From positions 1,627,313 to 1,691,312 of the forward strand of contig NW_019091396.1 of assembly GCF_001949145.1 (NCBI RefSeq): a DNA stretch of 64,000 nt, in the 5' to 3' direction. The position numbers and the translations under genes are program-made. Under the pieces are notes generated by a model that was given only the letters and a program-made list of their open reading frames with translations, did not search any database and was not told the origin of the DNA. This document shows positions 36,701 through 48,700 of this stretch, piece after piece; position 1 is the stretch's first letter; every line of letters starts with the position of its first letter. This DNA comes from Acanthaster planci (taxonomy: Eukaryota > Echinodermata > Asteroidea > Valvatida > Acanthasteridae).

Positions 36701-39700
36701 TGGAGTGACCTTGATCATTTATCCTGTTTGCATTGCTGAATTCCCAATTACTGTGAAAATTAATCTGGAGAGTTGACGCCATGGTGTTGATGAGGAGAGC
36801 GAACACACAGAATTGGCGTTTGTCTGTTTGGGCCTTGGACCAATTTGAATTGCACTGCTGTCGTGCTAACTTGGCAAGAATCAGTTTCTCACCAACTCCA
36901 AGTGGTGTACTTTATATGATATCTCACTGGTGCTCTCGACTATGCAAATTTGCACTTGTACAAAACTCTGAATGCACATAAATACCCTTAAAAAGTGGCA
37001 AAATCATCATTGAAATTTGGGTTGTGAATGGGACACAGTATGTACATTAAAAGGAACACAGGCCAAGCAAGTTAATCGTAATCAGCTGTCACTCTTATGA
37101 CTTTTAAAAACCAGCGCCTTGTGCGTTTAGAGGGTTGGGACCATTATGTCAAGGACTTGTAATGTACGTGTATTTGTTTTGTCCATTGGAGTCTCTCAGT
37201 CCGGCCTCATGCTGCTGTGTATAACAATTTGGTCCATACCCTGTGGTATGGCATGGGGAAACCTTTTGGAAGAATTATTCAGCTTGTTATTAAGGCCTCA
37301 TCAGGGGCCAGTTTTACCAAGCTGTTAAACCACCCTGGTTCACCACATGTCAATTGGACTTGGTACCCAGGTTTTATTAAGTGAACAGGTAACCAGGGAA
37401 AATCAACCAGTAAGTGACGTATGGGCTGCATCCGAATCTGTTGTGTAAAGTGAGGTCTAGGTCTTCTCTCCATTGAAAGCACCTGGAGACGCCCAGACAG
37501 TAGACTTAGCCATAGCTCTGGAAGCCCGTCTCGGACACGGCCCATGGTTGTTACTTGAACTTGTACATGGCACAAACACATTGCCATCCCAAATATCAAA
37601 TGGTGTTGCTCTTAACTCTAACATAAATGTTAAACCTATTTTTTTCCGAAGCTTTATTTTTAGGCAGTATTTCTACTTAATATATATTGGGAATTTGGCC
37701 ATTGCCCCTACTCGAAGTATGTAAACAGAAGTAGATCCATGTCTGGCTTTTGAAAACTTCTAACTGGAGGGAACTGTCTATAAAGGATAAGTATAAAAGG
37801 CAGTTCTCTCCATCAGAGATGGTTTATGTGAGTTGTCGTTGACGATCCAGTTTTTCCTTGTTTGTATTTTCATAGGGTAGCATTGGATCCCCAGGCCCGG
37901 GTGGTCCTGCTGGTGCGATGGGAATGCGGGTGAGATTTCAGGCTCTTTGATATTTGCCATGCGACTTTTATTAATAGCAGAGTTCCCAAGAGCTGTTCGA
38001 TTTTAAAGAGTTTGGTCAATTAAATTGTGCACACGTCTGTTTTCAAGTGCATTTTTCTCTTTAATCTTTGTGTAAGGCTGCATCTTATTGCGCTGTCTAT
38101 CGTGTACCAGTGTCATGGTTGAGTAGAGCACAAATCTTCCCAAGTCAGTGACAAGTCGCCCAGTCCTAAGTCAAATCTTGGGCTTTCTTAACAAGCTGCA
38201 AGGGATTTCCCTCTTATTTGCTTTCTCCTATTTCGTGCTCCACTTGTGAATTAGTTTGCAATCTAGTTGTGATGGCTGTGACCATTAAAGATGTGCAATC
38301 AGGAAAGAATGCAACATTAAACAAGGGGTAACTCGAGGTTTTACCCAGAGGCACCTCACAAAATCCTGTAAACCTCGTAAAACTTCAAGTTGCCTCTTAA
38401 TTTTCAATTTGTCCCTTACATACAGATGTATTAATGTGAATCAAATCAGCAAGAATCCCGAAATGCCTTCTTAGGAAATGCAACAAATAACTTGTTTTTC
38501 TCCCATTTGAAAAATGTACGTAACTGTTTCCTTCAGTTGTGCTCATAAAGTTGCACTTCGGAACGACAGTTGGTTGCTCAGAAACGGTAGACCTCTCAGA
38601 CAAGATTCAGCATTGAAAGTCTGGTTTTCCAGATGACAAGCCACTGTTGAAGAGCTGAGCTGACTTGCAGATATTTGTAGATACTCCAAGACATTAGCCT
38701 TGGTGCATCTCCGTTGGGCCTTTGATGAAGAAAACATGTTTCATCAGAACCATCTCTGGAACCATCTTACACGCCTTGAATGTCTCTACTAATATGTAAA
38801 GACTTTGACCTTACTGAATCAATACCAAGGAGAAAACGCTTTTTTCTCTCACGGTCCATGTTGCCAACTGCCAAAGTGTCCATGCTGTCTGCTCTGTGCA
38901 AGTACTATTGCGGACACTTTCTTTTTTTCTTTCTTGTTTTTCTTTGCAGGGCGATATCGGGGGACAAGGTAGCACCGGTCTTGCAGGAGAAAAGGGAGAT
39001 GCGGTAAGAAAGTTTCATGATAAATAATGGATATTATTCATGAAGTTATAATTGGAGTGATACAAACACCTGTCCCTCAAGATTAATTGTATATAGTGCT
39101 TTTTTCATGATGAGATTTCTATGAAATTAATGCTTTCCCGACTTCATGTGCATGTCTTCAATTTAAAGTCGAAGTGACAGGCTGGCGGTAGCTGAATACA
39201 GTTCCAACACCCCGAATGGGATGGGGTGTTTCAAGCACCCCACCATATTTGTCTGGTGCTGTTCTCTTGTTCAATCAGAGGGGCAGGAACCTTGTAAGAG
39301 TGTTATCCATTGAACAAAAGGAAAATGCACATGCTGTCTGAAACGAAAAGATACTTCAAAAATTATGTCCTCTTTAAAAGTGGGCATTTTTGGGGGCTAC
39401 AAATTTGACTAAAGATCCATGTTTTTTCCCTTATGTGTTTTTTTTTTGCTTTTAGGGCAACCCAGGACAATCTGGAAATCCTGGAGCCCCCGGACAAATG
39501 GTATGATTCTAATTTGCTAAAAAAGTTTTAGCGGTTTTCCAGAGGGAAAAGTTAATAGCACTGTCTTCTTGTGTTTAAAGTTTTTCCCTTGATTTCAAGC
39601 ATGCAACTTTTTCCTCAAATCAGCTGATTTTCTCGTTTTTCAACTCAAATTCATGCCACTAAAAATGAAAAAAACTGTATGCAGTCTTGTAAAGATCGGA

Positions 39701-42700
39701 ATTGCCTCCTGTTTTTGTCAAAGACCAAGTTGCGTCCCGCACTGCCAAGCCAGGTGAGAAACAGGGAGACATAAGGGATGGCTAAGTGCCATTCTTGGCG
39801 CATGAATAACACTCAAGCAATGACGTTGCAGTCTCGCAGGTGTTCAGAGGAAAATGAGCAAAGACCCCACAAATGATGTCAAGTGTTTGAAGTTCTGCAT
39901 GGTGGTGCCGCATACAGGGATGGGTCGTTTCCTGGGTACAGCAAAGGAATAGTCTCTCTCAGGCAGAGATGTTGGCTCAGAGGGGAACCGGAGGAGAGAA
40001 GGATGCTCTCTTCATTTGGAAGAGTTTCAGGAATGAGGATGAAGCATGCACTCATAGTGTGCTCACAAAGAACACTTCCCTGAATGATCATCCTTTGGTT
40101 CTGGCACTGAGCACATGGCATCACCACACTGTTTATTGCATGGGATTTTCCTCTTTGAGTGACGTTTTGTTGCTTCCAGGGTTCTCCAGGATCGGATGGT
40201 CGCACTGGAAATGACGGAAAGCCTGGACCACCTGTAAGTATTCCTTTGCATACAGAGGGCACTTTGGAGTCTTTTGTCAAGGGGCTGATTATCAGGAAGT
40301 GATAAAGCTCAGTAAATTCACTTGCTAATCAGTGATAGGCTTATAATCAGGAATATTATAATAGGAAACCACTTCCTGCCAATACTGAGAGGCAATTTTT
40401 TGGTTGTTACTTTCCTTCCAAAAGAGTACAGAGCCTCCCACATGCAACCTTCCCCCCCCCCGAAAAGCCATTAAAGGTTGTTTGAAAAAAATTCCAAGGA
40501 TATGGCTCTCTAGAAAAACAAGTTCCCCCCCCTTCTGAAAATTTGCTTCTGCCCTTCTCCTGAGCTGAGTAATGTTAGGAGGTTTTTTAGAAAAATGAGT
40601 TTGAAATAAGTCTGTAGAATTTATTATGATTTTGCACTTGTGATCAACATCTGAACAGAGACCAACATGCCAACTCAGCTTATTGAAAGGCCAAGCTGGC
40701 CTCTGTTTTCCTTAGTAAGACTGACGGCAGCATGTTGTTCAATGGCTGTCTTTGTTCTACAGGGGTCAGCAGGAAGTGACGGGAAGCCTGGACCACCAGG
40801 ACCCAATGTAAGTTCCATGGGTTCAGGGGCCAATTTCATACGGCTGCTTAAGCACAAAATTTGCTTATGCGTGAAAAAAACTGGCTTGATAAATCAAGTA
40901 ACCAGCCAAAACTCCATGTGATGTATATTGTTCTGGGATTTTATTTAGCTGTTTTGGGGTTAGCATGACAGTCAGATAGAGTTTGAGCTGGTAACCTTAG
41001 TTTATTAAGCAAAGTTTTTTCCGCTTAAGCCAGTTTTGTGCTTAAGCAGCTCTATGAATTGGCCCCAGAACTGAGCCAGGTTTGGGTTCTAAGCAGCTGT
41101 CATGGAATAGAACCCCGACCCAGATTCGTTTCATCTTTACCCCTCCCTCTCCCTTTTCCTTGTCTCAAACCCTTCCGAAAAACTTGGAAATTCCTTCCAA
41201 GAGATGGGGTTAGATTTTTTGAATCTCACATTTCAGGTTGACTTCTGCTCCCCAATCCAAACACAAGAACAGCACCCAGTAAATATTTGTATCAAGCAAT
41301 GACATCTTGAGAATTCTCTGTCTATCCAAGGGTATCCAAGGGGCAAGAGGTTCAGTTGGACTCAATGGAGCGCCAGGAGCAGGTGTAAGTACCTTTTCCA
41401 TCCCATCTGGAGACATGGGTGTCGTTCAGGTTTTATCTAAGGGTGAATCAATCATGGAAGGGGGGTCTCACTATTCCTTTTGTTTTTGAGAAATGAGCAT
41501 TTGTATACCCTGTACTGTTTCTCTGGGTCAGTTGTGTGTTTCCTTCAAATTGCATCTCACCAAGTAATGTTAAGTTCCTTTCTTGTTGACTAATTTTTAC
41601 CAGAGTTGTGTCCATATTAAAGAATACTCAAATTGTGTAAAACGGATCTTCATATTTCCAACAACATTATAATCCAAACCCAATCTGACTTTACCCATGT
41701 CATGTTGTAAATGTTATTTTTTGGCCCTTTTATTCTGACAGGGAGAAGAAGGAAGGACGGGATCCCCCGGAGCCACTGGACCAAGAGGCGCTGCTGTAAG
41801 ATTCCTTCAGAATTCACCAATTTTCAGCTTTTTTTGTTGTCAAAGCTTTTTAAAACTGAGTATAGTAGAGTTGGTTTTTTTTTAATTGTCATGTCATCCA
41901 AGGATCTTGATATTCGGTAATTGGATTGAAGAAATAGAATCTAAAGCAACAAATGGTGATTTTCTTGGACAAAGATTGCAGGAGAAAGTTATAAGAATCT
42001 ATGCACATGTAGGCATTCTTTGAAAGGCATTGACTCATATTGGTCAAAAGCAAAGCTTGTAGCTAGGGAGTTCACTGGGATGCTTTCTGGAGGTAAAAAT
42101 GGCTCACTTCATTTGCAAAATTACAATCAAATAGACCGATTGTGCCCGCTAAATAATGTGACCTATAACGGATGTCAACCCGTAGCTATGTGTGTGTTGA
42201 GTGTTGTTGACAAACAATAAAGCCAAGTTAAGGTGTAGTACCCAACACATCAGTAGTCTGAGTACAGTACCAGCCATGGGCTTTATTTTTGGTAAATGAT
42301 GCAATGAAACACTTCACTTTTGGTGGACGCCATATTTGTTGGTATGTACTACCGACTATAGGTCACGTGACTTAGTGGGCGCCATCGGTCAGATGAACTA
42401 CTCACTGATATGTATTTTTCAAAGGTGCCGTTGTAAGGCTGCAAAGATTTCCGGATGAATTGCATACAAAGTTTGCTCGTTGTTTCATCAGGGTACCCCT
42501 GGAGACATTGGACCTCAGGGCCCAGCTGGACCTGCTGGAGCTCAAGGTGCTCGTGGAGATGCCGGACCACAGGGAGCTATCGGACCTGGAGGAACCAACG
42601 TAAAGCTTCTCTCACTTGTTACTTTGACTCTCCATTAGTCTGCCTGTGTTTTCAGTCGTTTCTACTGTATTTTTAGCAACACTCAGGATTGTTAGTCAAA

Positions 42701-45700
42701 TTCCTATTGGTCCATTCACCAGGCTCACACATAAGGATCAACTTACACGTCAACTATGCGTGTGTTGTAAACCATCCCTTGGCTTACCCTCACTATAATC
42801 TACTTTTGTATTGTGTATCCATTCTGCAAAGCGATTGTGGAACTTTCACATAGTAGTAGTTACTTGTCTGAACATAAAGCCTTACTACGTGTGAAGAGAG
42901 AATAAGTCATATAAATACTGAGCAGCATTTTCCTTTACTGTTGTGATATTACTTACATCCTATGCTCAAGCACATTGTGTCGCATATTTTGCCAGGGTGG
43001 AGTTGGGGCACCAGGGCCACGTGGACCCCAGGGCAAACGCGGTGCTCCTGGTGTCGGTGGACCCGCAGGACAGGAGGGACCTCAGGGAATGAGTGTAAGT
43101 CCATCTTTTCGCACTGGAAGTGTTCTTTGACTGATTGTCACCTGTAAAAAAATCGGATATATCACAGGATTGTTTTATAAGAATTTCACGAACTGCCTCG
43201 AACGCTTGCCTTGGTAGGCATGATACATTTAGCTTGAATCATATTTAATGTTTACAAAGATTGCCTGAAAATATTGCTTGGGACTTATCATTCTTTTAGG
43301 GTGACCGTGGTGCTCAAGGACCAATGGGCTTGGCTGGAGCTACAGGACCAGACGGTGATGCTGGGGTTGATGGACGTGATGGACGCGACGGAGAACCAGT
43401 AAGTTAATCCTATGCTCTCGTGATTTCGTGATCTGCTTCTACCTAACACGTATGGGCTGCACAGCAATATGAACCGATTGGTACCAAACTAGGGTGCATA
43501 TCTGATGCTGTTAAGTAAAACACAATGCAAACCCAAACCTAGACATATCACACAGATCCAGATCGTAAATTTTCCAATGCCCTTAAACATGTCTGAAACC
43601 TCTGGTTGTAAGTTCTTGGCACCCACTTGCATCCATCGCTGTTACCCTTTACGCTGGCTAACACCCTCAAGACGGCATACCTTTCAAGACCTTCTTGTGA
43701 TGTAAAAATCGGGGGGGGAGAGGCAGTGATGGGGCCTCTTGGAAAAACACACTTGGCCTCCATAAATTATCCCTGACAGCAAAACTCTCCCCTAAAACAT
43801 TCAAACAAAACATCAGAGCTCCTGCTTTCCGCTGACAACAATCTCATTGTTAACCCTTACCCTCCTCAATCCTTCACCTGTTGGAGGACTGAGGAGTGTT
43901 AGGGTTAATTGTTAATTAACCCTTCTGTATGCAAGCATTCAACGTAGACAAGTCTGTACCTGCAGGCAAAATTGACATGTAAATGTGACTTGTGTATGTA
44001 CTGTAGCAGGGGAAGAGGACTGAATTTGTAATGGTGCTTGTCAAGTAGGAAGGTTAATCTTTCAAACGATAGTACTGACAATCTTAACACGTCAGTTAAC
44101 TTTTTAAAAAATTTTACCAGGGTAGTCCCATCAGTTGTCAATGATCTTTTATCCCTGGGCAGCCCTGAGTGTTCTCCCAGAGGGCCCAGGGACAAATGCA
44201 TTTACAAGAGAAGAAAAAAGCTGAATCAGGAACGCTAGTCGTTGAAAACTCAAATGGAGTGCAAAAATAGGGGACAGTGAAGAATCTGCTTTCACTGCAG
44301 AGGATAATTTGTTTTTCATTCTGTAGGGTGACAAGGGAGCCTCTGGTGATGTTGGACGTATAGGAATCCCGGGCCTTCCGGTAAGCTTACATCAGCATGT
44401 TTTTTAACTTCGAATATGCCACTGATTCTCTTTCTTTACAGAGCATTTGGTCCCCTCCACGTTTCTCTCAAAAATCACCTTTATGTTTGCCTCTGATGAC
44501 CACTTTGGAATGATTTTCATCTGTGGAAGAATGAATACTGATGTACCGATTTCTTCCAGATTTATTTGGTTTCCAACTTCCTGAGGGATAGAGATTTTAG
44601 TGTCTACTTTCTACTGGTCAATCTCTGTGGCCGGGTGGCCTAGACAGGCTCTGTGCATTACTCACCATTTCACATGAGCAAGAAGTCAAATTTCCATGAT
44701 CTGTTCCAGCATTTGTCAATTAATGCTCAGATCATTTGGGGTTTTTGTAAAAATGTGAAAGATAAGATGTTCTGGTGAATTAAAATCCTCCTCTTTTCAT
44801 GAGTTTTCATTTTAATTTGCAGGGAGCCCCAGGTGACCGAGGTGGTGCAGGAGCCAGTGGTAATGTCGGAGCTCCTGTGAGTACCAATTTGAATCCGTCA
44901 GAAAACTATCCCCCAAAATGCCCATAGCTATGTCCACGAAATTATATTCTCTTTTGAGATCAGAGATGCAAGAACGAGTAATTGATTGGAAACTTCAGAA
45001 ATGTTTCATAATGTTATATATGTAAAAAGAAAAAGGTTTTCTGCAAATAAACTTGATATATATCCGGTATTTATTCGGCTTTGCCTTGGGAATGTCAATT
45101 TTTATAGCAGGTTGCCCTTGAAATTAAACCTGTGTCTGTGTTTCCATGGTGAACTTGAGGCAAATGATCTTTTGTGTTCTTAGGGAGCACAAGGAGCAAC
45201 GGGTCAGCGTGGATCAGCCGGGCAGCCAGGTGAAAGGGTAAGCAACAAAATGCTTGTGAGCTAGGAGTCCTTAACCCCTTCACGGCAGGATTATTTTGAC
45301 CGCGACTGCTGGGTTTAATCGTGCCCTGAATGGAGGGCTTTGTCCAGCAGCAGGCGCCATTGAACCAGCAGCTGCATGGTGAATAGACTGTATGTGTGGT
45401 ATGCACTAATCCTCACACATAGGTGTTGCAGTAACGGTCATCTGTAGCGAAGGGGTTTAAGCACCAATCTGAAAAGTTCTACTGCTCAACAGATCAGTGG
45501 AATCCGTTGTTTGTTCATCAACCTAGATAGAAGAAATTTTTTTCCCCCAGCATTAACTAACTTGACTTAAGACATTGGCATTCTTGAGTCCTGTCTTGTC
45601 ATCCGCGTGATGGAGCTTTTGTCTTGAACCAGTCTGCTTGTCTCAGGGAATTCAATCCTAGTGTGACGTTCAAGCATAGATCAAGGAAGATTTTAAGATA

Positions 45701-48700
45701 GTTTCTCTTTTCTTTTTGAAGTGGACTTTTGTCCTAGCCTAGCCAGGCATCTGCTTGCACATGAATAACGATGTGGTTTTTTAAAGATAGATACAAAAAA
45801 AAAACAACGGACACATATCGGAGACAGTTGTGCCCAATGAGGCAAATGTGGAAAAAAAATCCAAAACAAAAATCCAGTCTTGCTGCAAGTTGTTTCGCTT
45901 TTGAATCCAAAACTTTACAAAACTTTTCAAAGCTGAATACAAGTACATTTGCATTCTTTTCCCAACAGGTCTTGCCAATAAAAAGATTTCAAACTCTGAC
46001 AGTGGTTAGATATATACAGAATGAAAAGTACAAGGCCTTGGTAAAATGCTGTTGCTACGTTACATTTTTGACTTGTGAAAGGATCACATTTGAATCTGTG
46101 ACAGAGTTTGTGTCTGTGTAGTTGTGCGTTCATTTGCCGGTCACACAGTCATTGGACAGGTTTTTATTTGTTTCAATATATGTATGATTGCGGTGACATT
46201 GCTGTACATGTTAACATCAACACTTAATTGGTCTTGTTCCCTGTCTTGTTTCAGGGACCCCTTGGCCCCCCCGGACCAGGTGGATCTCCTGGACTGAGAG
46301 GAGATGCGGTATGTTCATTGGTCTATTTTGCATATCTGTCTGTCTGCATCTTCCTTATTCAAATGCTCTCTGCTGGTCTCTCTGTTGTTTTCTCCTGTTT
46401 TGGCTCCCTTTATAGGGCCATAATTTCGGTTTAATGTCCTTATTCCCAAAAAAGTCTCCATAAACTCAAACATTTTACTTATATGCATGCCACTCTCAGG
46501 AAAACCTTTCCATCGAGCATCACTTTTGGTATTTGGTAAAGTGGAAGCTTGAAAAATCCATAATAATCCTACATTTGTTTGCTTTTTAAACAGTGTTTGT
46601 AATATGCCAGTTGCAGTTACTTGATCAAACAAGAGATGTGACAAATTTTTAACAGCCAATGTAAAGCAAAGTGGGAGAGCAGCAACTGCCTTTTTATCAT
46701 TTCGCCAAGAAGAAATGGAAATGATTGTATTTAATTGAAAAGTGAGAAAAAAGGAAATGCTGAAAGTTGGCCGAGAGTTCACAAAAGTTCTTGTATTGCT
46801 CTAGGGAGGCATTGGCCGATCTGGACGAACTGGACCTCCTGGACCTGATGGCAACCCTGTGAGTAAATTTCTTAAAGGGACCTTTAGAAACCAATGAATG
46901 AATAAATGATTAACTACCGAGAAGTATTAAGAAAGAAAACAACCAAACAAAGAAATCTAGGAATTCTTTCATAGCACTTTTAAGCAGAAGATGCCACTGG
47001 GTTTACTTATACCCTAAGCCAAAAGACAACAGTGAGCCAGTCACAAGCATCATATACTGCATGGCATTTGGTTGGCTGGTTCCCTGCTATATCATTAAAG
47101 TTTCAGCGTTCTTAAGATACCCACTTTCTATTTTAGATGCAGCATGCATATGTCACGTTGAAATGTTTATGATCATAGAAACGTCAATGTAATTGGTAAG
47201 CAAAATTCTGTAAGAGCGGAGATCCGCAGGCAAAATAACGGAGAAATTTCGGAAACCTTTTTTGAACTGTAAACCTTGAAATTTCATTAGGCCACTTTTC
47301 GTGAGTACTGAGGACACCACTTAGTAATCAACAAATAAGTTTGGAAAAAATAGGCTGGTTTTGGAAAACTTCGGAAATGGGAAGAATTCCTCTCATTTTT
47401 AGCCTGACTGTGGTGGCTACCAGACATGGGCGTCAATCCGGGGGGATGGGGGTATATTTCCACCACTTTTTTTTAGGGGGGAGGAATGGGCTATGGAATC
47501 ATCTCCCCTTGTTTTCATAGCAAGGAAAAAAATTAGGGAGGTGTGTGAAAAATTTTTTGGACTTCCCACAACCAAAATGTCAAAATCAAAAAGCAAGAAC
47601 ACTAAAAAAGCAATAAATATGTTGTTCTGATCTAAGATTCCGAAGGAATGTAATATACATTACAGATGTATATCTAAATGCACATTGGCCTTATATAGTC
47701 ACATTTGGTGCCAGCCTTCCCCCGCCTTTCAAAATTCACCAATTTCCGGAACAAATTTATGCTGGTTCTACTAGACCTTGAAATAAATTTTGGCCTTGGA
47801 ACCGGAAAGGGCATTTTGGCCCATGACCTGCTATTGCCAAGCAAATTTTTTTGGATTGTTTCATTTCCCGCTGTATGACCATCTGTTTATTTTCGGACTA
47901 TTTATTTTTCAATACAGGGTGAGAGAGGCAGAGCTGGCGACCGTGGAGCTCAGGGCATCCCAGGAGGACAGGTAAAATTTTATTGTTGGTGTTTATGGCA
48001 TCAAATTCCCTTTCTTATGTCATTGTCTTAAACTAGAAACTGACCTGTATAATATTAGAACTGTTTAATCACACTAGTGAAAATTAAGAACAGACGAGGG
48101 GACGCTGGTAAGCACTTGGAACTCATTCTTTATAGACCGATTCGCTGACGCTATCACTTGTTGTGTCTCCAACATTCAGCCATGCATTCCTAAACGACAC
48201 ATCTTGCTCCCACTGCCTGATGAGGAAACATTCAACGTGCATCTCTTTTGTTCACACACGTGAAGACACCGCAGTAATGGCTGCTGATTCTTGTCACAGT
48301 CTTTAAGTAAAACCTTCCATTCCCTAATCAGTCCAGACAATTGTGTTGAATGTTTGTCTGCAGGGACCACAAGGAGCAGATGGAGCTCGTGGAGAAAAGG
48401 GACCCAAAGGAAATCCTGGTGATCAAGGAGTCCAGGGATCAGTGGGTGCTCCAGGCCGTACTGGCGCTCCTGTGAGTAAATAACATGACATGCCATCGCT
48501 TTCTGAGAATTCCCTTAGAGGGACAAGCAGCTCTCGTTCGCATCTGAGGGGATATCACAGGATCGTGTTCTTCATCGAATTGTATTCAGCACCCTGGAAG
48601 ATTCTCCTAGTTGGGTTGACAAACACCATTTCACCTTTCTTGGCCAAGACATTCGAGTTCAGAGTACAGATGGTCTCAATGTGCTGGCAAACATTTTGTA

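Noticed and set aside
39879-40280. Minus-strand frames of 133 codons with Gly/Pro-rich pieces
   Set aside because: They are antisense shadows of the collagen exon at 40180-40233; Gly-X-Y codons read Pro-rich on the other strand.
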